From Collimonas arenae (GTDB lineage: Bacteria; Pseudomonadota; Gammaproteobacteria; Burkholderiales; Burkholderiaceae_D), in NCBI RefSeq assembly GCF_001584165.1, contig NZ_CP013233.1, forward strand, positions 2,860,620 to 2,924,619: 64,000 nt of DNA, in the 5' to 3' direction. Below are positions 29,695-38,933 of the stretch, in pieces; the first letter of the stretch is position 1, and each line of letters begins with the position of its first letter. The position numbers were made by a program, and so were the translations under genes. The notes under the pieces were generated by a model. The model did not search any database, was not told the origin of the DNA, and saw only the letters and a list, made by a program, of their open reading frames with translations.

Positions 29695-30309
29695 CTAGGC
29701 GGCATCGGGCTGTTGACTATCCAACGCGTGCCGCTCGCCGGCGGCACGCTCGTGCAGCGCCAGCTGGCGCTGCCAGTTGCGCAGGCCGATGATCGCCAGC
29801 ACGATGAATCCAGCGTACAAACCCGCCGTCAAGTACAGATCCTTGTAGATATACACACCGACATAGACAATATCGACGGCGATCCACAGCCACCAGTTAG
29901 CGACGTACTTGCGCGCCATCCAGAACTGCGCCACCAGGCTGAAACCCGTCAGTGCCGAGTCGAGCCACGGGATGTGGGCATCGGTAAACCGTGCCATCAC
30001 ATAACCGAGCAAGACGCTGCCTGCGGCGCCGATCAGCATGCCGATCAGCCAGCCTGAGAGCGGCAGCCGTTGCGGCAGGATTTCATGCTGCTCCGTTTTC
30101 GCCTTGCTCCATTGCCACCAGCCGTACAACTGCATGACGGCAAAGATCAGCTGCAGCAGGAGGTCAGAATACAGTTTCGCATCGAAAAAGATACGCGCAT
30201 ACAGCAGCACCGACACTAGGCCGATCGGCCAGCACCACAAATGGCGGCGCGCAGTTAGCCAGACGGCCAGTGCGCTGACGATGACGGCGACGATTTCCAG
30301 AACTGACAT
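29695..30309 (-). CDS. pnuC: Nicotinamide riboside-type transporter PnuC
   Basis: PnuC-family membrane transporter of 204 residues with about seven helices, for facilitated uptake of nicotinamide riboside or, in relatives, thiamine or riboflavin. MSVLEIVAVIVSALAVWLTA begins it, followed by WPIGLVSVLLYARIFFDAKL, YGWWQW and the conserved WLWIAVDIVYVGVYIYKDLY. The start overlaps the kinase stop by one base (TGATG), so translation is coupled. In this family the cargo is trapped by a cytoplasmic kinase, here probably the neighbouring APH-type enzyme. Confidence 0.9.
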   Translation of the reverse strand: MSVLEIVAVIVSALAVWLTARRHLWCWPIGLVSVLLYARIFFDAKLYSDLLLQLIFAVMQLYGWWQWSKAKTEQHEILPQRLPLSGWLIGMLIGAAGSVLLGYVMARFTDAHIPWLDSALTGFSLVAQFWMARKYVANWWLWIAVDIVYVGVYIYKDLYLTAGLYAGFIVLAIIGLRNWQRQLALHERAAGERHALDSQQPDAA

Positions 30310-31520
30310 CAAGATTCCTTGGGAGTGGCAAGACCGGCGGCCCGTTGCCGCAAATGCGCCAGCAAATAGCGCCCGGCGTCGCTGTTGAACCACTCGGCGT
30401 GCCCGAGAAAATACGTATCGTACGCGAGCGAAGCATTCTCGGCGGATTTCTGCACGCCGTGGAAATAGGCGAGCTCGGACAGTGCAAATTCGGCGTGCGC
30501 CAGCGGCAGCAAGGCTGGCAACGCTTGCGCCTCAAGCGCCGACAATGGCGCCAGCGCCTGGTAGGCATCAAGCAACGCATCAAGCTGGTCGATATGCACC
30601 AGCGGCCTTTGATTGTCCGGCTGCTGCGGCAGCGCCAGCCATTCGATGATATTGCGTTCGATCGCGATGGCCAGGTCATAGACCGCGCAAGTACGGTCGG
30701 ACAACCCGAAATCGACTACCGTCGCCACCGCCGGCGCCGCTTCTGAGCCTTGCCACAGCAAGTTGGAGGCGTGCCAGTCGTTATGTGTCCAGAGCGGTTG
30801 CAAGCCGTGCAACAGCGGACGCAACTGGGCATGAAACGGCAGCAATGCCTGCGTCACATCGTGGCGCCAATCGCGCGCCGCCAGGTAATCGGCCAGTGCC
30901 GGACGCTGCGCAATGTAGCGCTCCATGCGCGACAGCACTTCCTGTGGCTCCTCCGCATGGAACAAGGTAAAGCCGGATGCCAGCAACTTTACGCTGCGTG
31001 CCGGTGCGTCGTAACCGCGTGCAGCTAGATGCAAGCGGGCCAAGGCGGCGCCAGCCGCTGCCGCATCGGCACAATTGGCAAAGGGCGTCCATGAGGTAGC
31101 GTCGCGATAGCGGTCGACGCCCTGGCCGATGCGATGCACCTCATAGGTCCACTCACCTGCGGCATGCGCACTGTGGCCGTCGGACGTATTCAGCACAACG
31201 CTGACCGCCAGCCCGTGCTGCCGCAGGTGCGCCATGAAGCGATGCTCTTCCGCCAGCTCATCGGCAGTCCTGATCTCGCGCAGCAGGCGCTTGACGAACA
31301 CCGGGCCCGATTCGGTATCGACGACGCAGGCGCTGGAAAACGGTCGTGGGCTGTGCCACGCAAGCCGCGTCGCCGCGGCAACCTGCGGATAGTGGCGCAA
31401 CAGCTGCGCTACCTCGTCCAGTGTCAGCGAAGGCCAGCTCGGCGTGACCACATCCAAGCCCATCCCGTGACTCAGGACAGGCTGCAGTGTCGCGTCACTG
31501 TCTCGGTTTACCTCGCTCAT
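30309..31520 (-). CDS. Phosphotransferase of the aminoglycoside phosphotransferase (APH) fold
   Basis: A 403-residue small-molecule kinase. The N lobe has GPVFVKRLLREIRTADELAE with the ATP Lys and helix Glu. The catalytic loop is LWTHNDWHASNLLW (HxDxxxxN) and the metal motif is VATVVDFGLSDRT. The start MSEVNRDSDATLQP at 31520 is chosen because upstream codons overlap the receptor gene. Between a TonB receptor and PnuC, its likely job is to phosphorylate the imported vitamin or nucleoside. Drug resistance is unlikely. The substrate is inferred from neighbours only. Confidence 0.82.
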   Translation of the reverse strand: MSEVNRDSDATLQPVLSHGMGLDVVTPSWPSLTLDEVAQLLRHYPQVAAATRLAWHSPRPFSSACVVDTESGPVFVKRLLREIRTADELAEEHRFMAHLRQHGLAVSVVLNTSDGHSAHAAGEWTYEVHRIGQGVDRYRDATSWTPFANCADAAAAGAALARLHLAARGYDAPARSVKLLASGFTLFHAEEPQEVLSRMERYIAQRPALADYLAARDWRHDVTQALLPFHAQLRPLLHGLQPLWTHNDWHASNLLWQGSEAAPAVATVVDFGLSDRTCAVYDLAIAIERNIIEWLALPQQPDNQRPLVHIDQLDALLDAYQALAPLSALEAQALPALLPLAHAEFALSELAYFHGVQKSAENASLAYDTYFLGHAEWFNSDAGRYLLAHLRQRAAGLATPKES

Positions 31521-31539
31521 GCCTGCATTCCCATGCGGA

Positions 31540-33714
31540 TTAAAAATCGTACTGGAGCGACAGACGCGCAGTGCGCGGCGCGCCAAGGTGCAGGTAGCCA
31601 TCGCCGATGTATTCGCCGACATCCTTCCAGTAACGCTTGTCGAACAGATTGTCCACGCTCAAGCGGATAGTAGTCGGATGTCCCGACCAGCTGGTCTTGT
31701 AGCGCAACCCGGCATTGAACAGCGAATACGCTGGCACGCTGACATCGCCTTCACGGGTCGCCGCCTTGCTGGCGCTGTATTGCCAGCCGCCAAGCAGGCT
31801 CAGGCCAGCAACATTCGGCAGCGTATAGGCGGCGTACACGGCGGCGCGCCAGCGCGGCACATTAATTGACTGATGGCCGTCGTAGGCAGGCGTACCAGTA
31901 TCGTTTGCCTGTGCCTGGATGAAGGCCAGGCTGGCGGTCAGCCGCAATTGCTTGCTGACCTGGCCGGCGGCGCCCAATTCGATGCCCTTGTGGGTTTCCG
32001 TGCCTTGCTGGGTATAGGTGAAACCGTTCTCATCCGGCTTCGGATATTCATAAGGCTTGGTCATCTGGAAAACCGCCGCGCTCAGACTGAGCTGGTCGCG
32101 CCAGTCGTATTTGACGCCGGCTTCAATCTGATGCGAGACGGTCGGCGGCAGGAACGCATAGGCGTTCTCGGTCCACCACGGCGCCTGCCCGCCCATCGTC
32201 AAGCCCTTGCTGTAGCTGGTGTACAGCGACAGATCCGCTTGCGGCTTGTAGACCAGCGCCACTTGCGGCAGCAGTAATGTCTTGTCGGTTGTGCGCGTCG
32301 CCGTGCCAGTATTATCCAGCGCGCGCTCGTTGACCCACACCTGGCGTGCGCCGGCGATCAATTGCCATTGCGGCGTAAAACTGATGCGATCGACGGCAAA
32401 CAGTGCCTTTTGCCGGCTGTCCAGGCGCAGGTAGGACGCGTCAGGCGTCAGCGGCGACGGTGCGTAGACGATCGGGTTCGGGTTGTAGATATTGTCGCTG
32501 CCGACATATTCATTGACGCCATCGCTTTGCGACACGGTGCGGCGGAACATGCTCGCGCCGAAAGTCAGGTCATGGCTGATTTTTCCAGTAGCCACTTTGC
32601 CTTGCAGGGTCGCCTGCAACTGGTCATTGCGCCGCGTATCGTCGGGGAAGCGGTAATCATAGATATCGAAATCGCCGTTGGCGCTGAAATAGCGTGCTGG
32701 CGTTCCGCCCTCGCCACAGGTCGTGCCGTAGCCGCAACCGTATGGAAAAGCCGAATTATCATCGATCACGACCCGGCTGCGGCTGGCAGCCACAGAGGCA
32801 CGCCAGTCCGGCGTCAGGTCGAGATCGAGGCGCAGATTCATATTGACGGAATTGATGGTGACCGGCTTGGCCCAAGGCTGCGCGCCGAGCAGCGTGCTGG
32901 GCGACACATTGGTCGGCACAACGGTGCCGCCCAACAATTGATAGCCAGGCGCCGAACGCTGCTCGCGATGCTGGTATTCGGCATCGAATTGCAGGCGCGC
33001 CTGCGACGAGATTTTCCAGTCGGCCGCCAGCGACGCAAAGCTGCGTTCGCCATCGGCGTCATTGACATAGGAATGCAAGTCTTCGTGCGCGGCGTTAATG
33101 CGGATGCCGAACTGTTTCCGCTCGCCGAACAAGGTGCCGATATCGGCCGCCAGATAGCGCGAACCGCGCGAATCGGTTTCCAGCGTCACCGAACGCACAT
33201 CGGCCGGCCGCTTGGTCACATAGTTGACCAGGCCGCCCGGCGCTGCCATGCCACTCTGCAAACCCGCCAATCCTTTCAGGATTTCAACGCTTTCCTTGTT
33301 TTCCAGCGCCACGTTTTGCTCGCCCGCAATGCTCATGCCATTGATCTGGTAGCTTGAAGCCAGGTCCAGCGCAAAACCGCGGATCATGAAATTTTCGTAG
33401 TAGCCGACCGGCGCGTAGTTATCGCCGACCGAGGCATCGTTGCGCACCACTTCACTCAGCAGGCGCGATTGCTGATCGTCGAGTTGAGCGCGGGTAATGA
33501 CCGAGATCGATGAGGGCGTATCGAGCAAGGATGCATTGCCGAAGGTGGCAATCGAAGCCGTGTTCCTGCGGTAACTGTCGGGAGCGGGGCCGGAGCCAGT
33601 GACCGTAATGGTCGGCATGGTCGCATCGACCGCTGTTTTCGCTTCCTTTTGATCGTCAACGCTTTGCGCCTGCGCTACGTGGGCAGTGGCTGCCGCTATC
33701 AGCGTGATCAGCAA
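31540..33714 (-). CDS. TonB-dependent (siderophore-type) outer-membrane receptor
   Basis: An outer-membrane receptor of at least 724 residues. The plug has TPSSISVITRAQLDDQQSR, then NFMIRGFALD and SVEILKGLAGLQSGMAAPGG followed by LVNYVTKRPADV, as in siderophore receptors. The barrel ends RTARLSLQYDF with the terminal Phe. The frame's first usable codon is a TTG at 33714, giving only a short signal sequence. A nearby ATG at 33779 is out of frame by one base across an A7 tract (33762-33768), so the true start may be there. A Fur-like site lies upstream. First gene of an operon with the kinase and pnuC. Confidence 0.88.
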   Translation of the reverse strand: MLITLIAAATAHVAQAQSVDDQKEAKTAVDATMPTITVTGSGPAPDSYRRNTASIATFGNASLLDTPSSISVITRAQLDDQQSRLLSEVVRNDASVGDNYAPVGYYENFMIRGFALDLASSYQINGMSIAGEQNVALENKESVEILKGLAGLQSGMAAPGGLVNYVTKRPADVRSVTLETDSRGSRYLAADIGTLFGERKQFGIRINAAHEDLHSYVNDADGERSFASLAADWKISSQARLQFDAEYQHREQRSAPGYQLLGGTVVPTNVSPSTLLGAQPWAKPVTINSVNMNLRLDLDLTPDWRASVAASRSRVVIDDNSAFPYGCGYGTTCGEGGTPARYFSANGDFDIYDYRFPDDTRRNDQLQATLQGKVATGKISHDLTFGASMFRRTVSQSDGVNEYVGSDNIYNPNPIVYAPSPLTPDASYLRLDSRQKALFAVDRISFTPQWQLIAGARQVWVNERALDNTGTATRTTDKTLLLPQVALVYKPQADLSLYTSYSKGLTMGGQAPWWTENAYAFLPPTVSHQIEAGVKYDWRDQLSLSAAVFQMTKPYEYPKPDENGFTYTQQGTETHKGIELGAAGQVSKQLRLTASLAFIQAQANDTGTPAYDGHQSINVPRWRAAVYAAYTLPNVAGLSLLGGWQYSASKAATREGDVSVPAYSLFNAGLRYKTSWSGHPTTIRLSVDNLFDKRYWKDVGEYIGDGYLHLGAPRTARLSLQYDF

Positions 33715-33853
33715 TTTCCTTTTGGTATGAACAGGCAGCCCGCCATCGGATGCGGGGGATATTTTTTTGTATTTGTCATTATTTTGATGCAGTTAATGGC
33801 ATATCAAACAATCAATATGCACATTGATGAGCCTGAAAATGCGGATGTAATTC

Positions 33854-33872
33854 AACAAGGATTCGCATTATC
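33854..33872 (-). promoter_or_regulatory. Fur-box-like sequence upstream of TonB receptor
   Basis: On the minus strand GATAATGCGAATCCTTGTT matches 14 of 19 positions of the classical Fur consensus GATAATGATAATCATTATC, counted by eye. It lies about 75 bases before the possible ATG at 33779. Iron-regulated expression of the receptor operon would follow, but the match has not been scored against background. Confidence 0.45.
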
Positions 33873-33986
33873 CGTCTTTTTGATTAGATTGTAATAAAGC
33901 ACAGGCCATACCGCCCTTTTGCATCCGGACGACATTCCTGGCCGTATAACTCAGTAATGCCGGTTTAAAACGAAAGGAATGCTGCC

Positions 33987-34475
33987 ATGGTTACCCGACG
34001 CAATGCCATCTTGAGGGCCGGCGCCGCGCTGCTGGCCGGCGGATTGTTGCAGGGCCTGGGCCGACGCAGCGCTGCTGCCGAAGTGTTTGAAGTCGTGTAC
34101 ACCGATGCGGAATGGAAGCGACGCCTGACCGCAATCCAGTATGCGATCCTGCGCCAGGAAGGCACCGAACGCCCGTTCACCAGCCCGCTCAACCATGAAA
34201 AACGCCCTGGCACCTTCTCCTGCGCCGGTTGCGATCTGGCGAACTTTTCCTCCAAGACCAAATTCGACAGCGGCACCGGCTGGCCCAGCTTCTGGCAGCC
34301 GTTGCCCAATGCAATCGCCACCAGGACCGACAGCACATTCGGCATGTCCCGCACCGAAGTGCATTGCCACCGCTGCGGCGGCCATCTGGGCCACGTATTT
34401 GACGATGGGCCCAAGCCTACCGGCCTGCGCTACTGCATGAATGGGGCCGTGCTGAAATTCAGGCCTGAAGTCTAG
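33987..34475 (+). CDS. msrB: Exported peptide-methionine (R)-S-oxide reductase
   Basis: MsrB repairs methionine-R-sulfoxide in proteins. The 162-residue form has an N-terminal export signal beginning [20 protein letters not shown] with a twin-arginine-like RR before the hydrophobic stretch, so it likely acts in the periplasm. The zinc cysteines are in CAGC and CHRC, the GTGWPSFW motif binds substrate, and the catalytic Cys lies in RYCMN near the C-terminus. All key residues are present. GAAAGGAA lies before the ATG. Confidence 0.9.
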   Translation: MVTRRNAILRAGAALLAGGLLQGLGRRSAAAEVFEVVYTDAEWKRRLTAIQYAILRQEGTERPFTSPLNHEKRPGTFSCAGCDLANFSSKTKFDSGTGWPSFWQPLPNAIATRTDSTFGMSRTEVHCHRCGGHLGHVFDDGPKPTGLRYCMNGAVLKFRPEV

Positions 34476-34486
34476 TGCCGGACTCC

Positions 34487-35392
34487 CTATACGCGCCGGG
34501 TGCCGGTATCGACCGCCTTGGTTTGTCCCGATTCCAGCGTAAAGCCGGCGCCGGAATCGGTACCTAAGGTTTTCACCAGGTACGGCATCAGCTCTTTAAG
34601 CATCGGCTCCAGCGTCCACGGCGGATTGATCACGAACATGCCGCTACTGTGCAGGCCGAAGCCGTCTGGGGACGGCGTGCGTACCGTCAGCGTTACGTTA
34701 AGCCAGCCATTGGCTTTCATGCGCTTGAGCTTGTCCGGCATCTGGCGCGATTCCATGCGGTTCAGCAACGGATACCAGACAGCGTAGGTCCCGGTCGAGA
34801 AACGGGTTAGTGCATCTTCAATCGTATTTTTGACGTGCCGGTAGTCTTCCTTCACCTCATAAGGCGGGTCGATCAATACCAGGCCACGGCGCGATGGCGG
34901 CGGCAGCAACGCCTTCAGGCCGAGGAAGCCATCACCCAGCGTAATCATCACGCGCTTGCCGCGACCGCTGCCACGCTCGCGTTCAGCCTCGAGACGGCGA
35001 AAATTGTCGGTCAGGATCTTGCCATCGCTCGGGTGTAGCTCAAACAGGCGCAGACGGTCCTGCTCGCGCATCACTGCATCGGCGCAATATGGCGAGCCAG
35101 GATAGTAGCGCAGCTTGCCGTCCGGATTGAGCTGCCGCACCACGTCCACGTATTCGGCGACTGCCGGCGGCAGATCCTTGCGGTCCCAGAGACGGCTGAT
35201 GCCGGTTTCGTACTCGGCGTTTTTCGATGCATAGCCGCCATCCAGCGCGTAGACGCCGGCGCCGGCATGGGTATCGATGACCATGTAGGACGTATCCTTC
35301 TGGCCTAGGTAACGCAGTAGCTGGATGGTGACCAGGTGCTTGAGCACATCGGCATGATTGCCCGCATGGAAGGCATGGCGGTAACTCAACAT
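34487..35392 (-). CDS. rlmJ: 23S rRNA (adenine(2030)-N(6))-methyltransferase
   Basis: RlmJ methylates A2030 of 23S rRNA. Start at 35392 (MLSYRHAFHAGNHADVLKHL) is the universal RlmJ N-terminus; 12 upstream codons are dropped. The SAM loop reads MVIDTHAGAGVYAL, and the catalytic motif is DPPYE within GLVLIDPPYEVKEDY. FRFSTGTYAVWYP-type residues follow. The last 15 residues (SGQTKAVDTGTRRV) form an extra basic tail. About 301 residues. Confidence 0.93.
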   Translation of the reverse strand: MLSYRHAFHAGNHADVLKHLVTIQLLRYLGQKDTSYMVIDTHAGAGVYALDGGYASKNAEYETGISRLWDRKDLPPAVAEYVDVVRQLNPDGKLRYYPGSPYCADAVMREQDRLRLFELHPSDGKILTDNFRRLEAERERGSGRGKRVMITLGDGFLGLKALLPPPSRRGLVLIDPPYEVKEDYRHVKNTIEDALTRFSTGTYAVWYPLLNRMESRQMPDKLKRMKANGWLNVTLTVRTPSPDGFGLHSSGMFVINPPWTLEPMLKELMPYLVKTLGTDSGAGFTLESGQTKAVDTGTRRV

Positions 35393-35613
35393 AAGAAACT
35401 CTATCGTGGTGAAGTGGTTTTGCCCCACTCTACATCAAAGGCCGCAGCGGCAGCCGCGCAGATCAGGGGCGCTGGCGTGATCGATGCAGGAACGGGGTGA
35501 GGTGGTCGTGCGTGGTGCTGGCACCTGCAAACGACCCGCATTCTATCATTGCGGCCATCGCCGTAGCGCTTTGATGACTGCCAGGCCACCCGAATATAGG
35601 AATGCGGAGCGGA

Positions 35614-36141
35614 TCATTCGGTCGCAGCTTGCACTTTTAGCATCTCTTCTGCAACCTTGACGCAAGCGTCGATATGCCGGTTCCCCACGGCCCGGAAGGC
35701 GGAGAAACCGATCGCCGCCGACACCATCTGGCCGGCAATCGGCACCAGCCGGGTGGCATTCTTGGAAACCACTTTGACCCCACTGCGCGTCAGCAGCTTC
35801 AGCAGGACTTCACGCGTCACCACCCGTCCCACCAGCGTGCTGCCGAGACCGACGATGGTGCTATAGGTCGCGACCTTGAGTTTTGGATGGAGCTTTTCGA
35901 TTTGTTCCGGGGCCAGGCCGAATTCGGTATTGATGTCTTCGATCAGCCGCGACAGCAAATGGATATCGATTGCGATGTCGACGCCCATGATCGGCAAGGC
36001 CGAGGCGCCAGCCGACAGCAGCGCCTTGCGCGCCACCATCTGGCGGCAGCGCTGGCGCACCGCCTGCAGCGCATGCTCAGTCTCCGGCAGCAGCACCTCG
36101 GTGCTGCGTTGATTTTTCTTCCCGCGCATGCGCTCCAACAT
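35614..36141 (-). CDS. Hypothetical membrane-associated protein (DUF697-like)
   Basis: A 175-residue protein with a basic, soluble N-terminus (ERMRGKKNQRSTEVLLPETE). Two Gly/Ala-rich hydrophobic stretches follow: LLSAGASALPIMGVDIAIDI at about 40-60 and LVPIAGQMVSAAIGFSAFRA at about 130-150. The pattern resembles the DUF697-type domain found near dynamin-like GTPases, but this is not certain. Its ATG overlaps the stop of the GlsB-like gene by one base (TGATG), so the two are co-translated. Function unknown. Confidence 0.55.
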   Translation of the reverse strand: MLERMRGKKNQRSTEVLLPETEHALQAVRQRCRQMVARKALLSAGASALPIMGVDIAIDIHLLSRLIEDINTEFGLAPEQIEKLHPKLKVATYSTIVGLGSTLVGRVVTREVLLKLLTRSGVKVVSKNATRLVPIAGQMVSAAIGFSAFRAVGNRHIDACVKVAEEMLKVQAATE

Positions 36142-36395
36142 CAGCTAGCCGCCTTGCCTTTGACAAACCCATATATCAGCAGCAGCACGAAAGCGCCAAC
36201 GATGGAGCCGATGAAACCCGCCCCCTGCCCCGCGTGATACCAGCCGAGAGCCTGGCCGACATAGCCAGCCAGGAAAGAACCCGCAATACCCAGCAAGGTC
36301 GTCACGATGAAACCCATGTTCTCGCGCCCCGGATGCAGGAATTTAGCGATCACACCGACAATAAAACCCACGATGATTGTCCACAGAATTTCCAT
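36141..36395 (-). CDS. GlsB/YeaQ/YmgE-family stress-response membrane protein
   Basis: An 84-residue protein with three hydrophobic segments: ILWTIIVGFIVGVIAKFLHP, GFIVTTLLGIAGSFLAGYVG and FIGSIVGAFVLLLIYGFVKG. It has the Gly-rich pattern and PGRENMGF loop of the transglycosylase-associated (YeaQ/GlsB) family, small inner-membrane proteins linked to general and cell-envelope stress. Biochemical role is not known. An AGAGGAGCAGCA ribosome site precedes the ATG. The 194 bases upstream (36396-36589) hold no gene. Confidence 0.88.
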   Translation of the reverse strand: MEILWTIIVGFIVGVIAKFLHPGRENMGFIVTTLLGIAGSFLAGYVGQALGWYHAGQGAGFIGSIVGAFVLLLIYGFVKGKAAS

Positions 36396-36589
36396 TGCTG
36401 CTCCTCTGAGTTGATTTTGACTGTTGTCTACAGGCCAATCATTTGCCGCATGAAAACAACAAAGGCCCGGCGATCAATATAGTGCAATCCTCGCCAATGT
36501 GGCGCGATCAATAAGTAATTTTTTGTAAAATATACTCGGGAAATCGTTAAATAACCCAATGAAAAAGCAATGTTTCCAGATGTTTTCCG

Positions 36590-38340
36590 CTAGGCATGCA
36601 ATTCCTGCGAACGATCCAAGCGGAAGTAAGCATCCAGCAATGAGGTCTTGTAGACAGCGCCTAGCAACTCAGGGTCGCTCTTGCTACGCACCACCGGCAA
36701 GCGCTCACCCTGATGATCGAGGAAGGATTGCAGCGCTTCCCCCAGCGACATCTCTGGCGTCACCACATGCAGGAATTCGCGCCGCAGGAAATCCGCGGCC
36801 TGGCGCTGCTCGGTATCGTTCTTATCCAGCAGGCAGGACGTGATGTCCTGCAAGGCGACCACGCCGCAATAACGATTTTTCTGGTCAACGATGTATATGT
36901 ACTTGACCGGATATTTCAGGAACAAGCCGCTGATCTCGGCGAACGATGCATCCATCGGTAACACCGTCTGCGCCGGCCGGATCAGCTCGCTCATGTGAAT
37001 GCCACGCAGCTTGACGCGCTCCTGGGCATCGCGATTGCGCTTGATGGTGATGTCGTACATCGAGGCGCCATTGATACTGCGCGAGACAAAGTAAGCCACC
37101 ACGCAGGACAACATCAGCGGCAGCACTACCTGGTAACTCAGCGTCATCTCGAAAATCATCAGGATCGCCATCAGTGGTGCGCTGGTAGCCGCCGCCAAAA
37201 ACGCACCCATGCCTACCATGGCGAAAGCAAACGGCGCCGAAGTCGTCCCGGCAGCAACACGTGCAGTACCTGGCCGAACAGGTAACCGATGGCGGCGCCG
37301 ACAAATAGCGTCGGCGTAAAAATGCCGCCGATGGCGCCGGAACCCGTCGTGATCGCAGTCGCCACGACTTTCAGAACCAACACCACCAGCACGCTCCACC
37401 AGAGCCAGGGCGTGTGCAGCAGCGAATTGACCACGCTGTAACCATTACCCCACACTTCCGGCAGCCAGATTGAAATCAGGCCGACCAACAAGCCGCCTAG
37501 GCCCAACCGCCACGGCAACGGCAAGCCGGTTTTTTTGAATATCTGCTTGGAAAACCCCAGCAGACGTAGGAACTGCGGCGCCGCAACGCCGGCCATGATA
37601 CCGAGCAGCACGAACCACAGGATCTCGATACCGGCAATTGGCGGGAACGGCGGCATCTCATAGGCTGGCCGGTAGCCTGGCAATTCGCGCATCGTGATGT
37701 TGGCGACCACAGACGCCACCACTACAGGCCCGAAACTTTCCATCACGATCGCGCCCAGCACGATTTCGGTGACAAAGAAGGCGCCGGCAATCGGCGCGTT
37801 ATAGGCCGAGGTGATCCCCGCCGCCGCGCCGCACGCAACCAGCAGGCGCAAGCGGGCGGGGCTGAAATGGGTAATGCGCCCGACCAGCGATGCCGCCAGC
37901 GCCGACAGCTGCACCATCGACCCTTCGCGTCCGATCGAGCCGCCGGAGACGATGGTCGCCAGCGACGACAGGCTGCGCAGCAGGCTCTGCCGCACCGGAA
38001 TGTTGCCATCGCCGATCGCCACCGCTTCCATATAATCGGACGTGGCGGCAGCCGGCACCCGCTTGGCCAGCAGCAGGATCGCGCCTGCCACCACGCCGCC
38101 GGCGGCAGGCAGCAACAGTCGCCACCACCACGGCAGGCTTTTGGCCATTGCGACAAAGCTGCCGCTATGACCAGTCAGCAGCATTTGCATCCCGTAGATG
38201 CATTCACGGAACAGAATGGTCGCCAGGGCTCCAAGAAAACCGACCACCGCGGCCCACAGCAGCATCGAATTACTTTCGGAAAAGCCGAACATGCGCTGCA
38301 GGCGGATGCGGTATCGGAGGAGCGTGCTACGTAAAAGCAT
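36590..38340 (-). pseudogene. clcB: ClcB-type chloride channel with CBS domains, frameshifted
   Basis: A CLC-family chloride channel or antiporter, split by a frameshift. The first part starts at 38340 (MLLRSTLLRYRIRLQRMFGF) and carries the selectivity motifs GSIGREGSMVQL and AAGITSAYNAPIAGAFF, then GAIGGIFTPTLFVGAAIGYL. It leaves frame after HVLLPG. The other frame continues TTSAPFAFAMVGMGAFLAAA and includes two C-terminal CBS repeats (ADFLRREFLHVVTPEMSLGE). The break lies at a GGG run (37247-37249, minus strand); one more G joins the halves into about 583 residues. Either a real lesion or a sequence error. Confidence 0.88.
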
Positions 38341-38402
38341 GGGTGTGTGATGGCCAGTGAAACGTGATTTGTATGGTGTGTAGTGCGCTTTCGGCGGCAG
38401 AG

Positions 38403-38771
38403 TTAATTGCTTGCCGATTCCTCCGGCGCCGTCATCAGCGAATCGAAATAGGCCATGTCCGCCGCCACGGCAGCTTGCGCGCGAACCTCCATCGCCAGAT
38501 AGCGTTCGACGATATCGCGCCCTTGGTCTGTGACGTGCGCACCGCCACCCTTGGCGCCGCCAGTCGCAGTCGCCACCAGCGGCAGCGTGAAGCAATGGTT
38601 CATCTCTTCCACCAACAACCAGGCGCGGCGATAAGACATGCCGATCGCCCGCGCTGCGGCGGAAATTGAGCCGTTCTGGTCAATCGCCTGTAGCAATGCC
38701 GCCTTGCCCGGGCCGAACGCGATCGCGTCGCCCTGCATCACCCTGAGTCGAACCGATTTGGAATTTACCAT
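38403..38771 (-). CDS. ModE-like HTH regulator, DNA-binding domain only
   Basis: A 122-residue winged-helix protein of the ModE N-terminal type. AAARAIGMSYRRAWLLVEEM is the recognition helix-turn-helix and TGGAKGGGAHVTDQGRDIVE the wing region. It lacks the C-terminal molybdate-binding (Mop) domains that make E. coli ModE about 260 residues, so it may be unable to sense molybdate itself. It is divergent from modA, with a 162-base shared upstream region, which fits control of modABC. The start MVNSKSVRLRVMQGD overlaps no other gene. Confidence 0.85.
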   Translation of the reverse strand: MVNSKSVRLRVMQGDAIAFGPGKAALLQAIDQNGSISAAARAIGMSYRRAWLLVEEMNHCFTLPLVATATGGAKGGGAHVTDQGRDIVERYLAMEVRAQAAVAADMAYFDSLMTAPEESASN

Positions 38772-38933
38772 GAGCGGGATTGTAACAAGGCGGGCGCGCC
38801 AACTCAGCTATTTTGTTGCTTATCGTTGGACTCACTCAGATTTGCTGACCCGGTACCGGCAGTTTCAAGTTGACTCTCGCTGTATCCTGCCATATATTCC
38901 GCTTTTGTCCGTTGCCGCCTAGGAGATAATTTG

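Noticed and set aside
30309..31520. APH-fold gene as an antibiotic-resistance gene
   Set aside because: Its place between a receptor gene and pnuC, with overlapping translation, fits metabolic phosphorylation better.
33715..33950. Possible TPP riboswitch before the TonB-kinase-PnuC operon
   Set aside because: The conserved CTGAGA and ACCTGATC elements of the thi-box are absent on the relevant strand.
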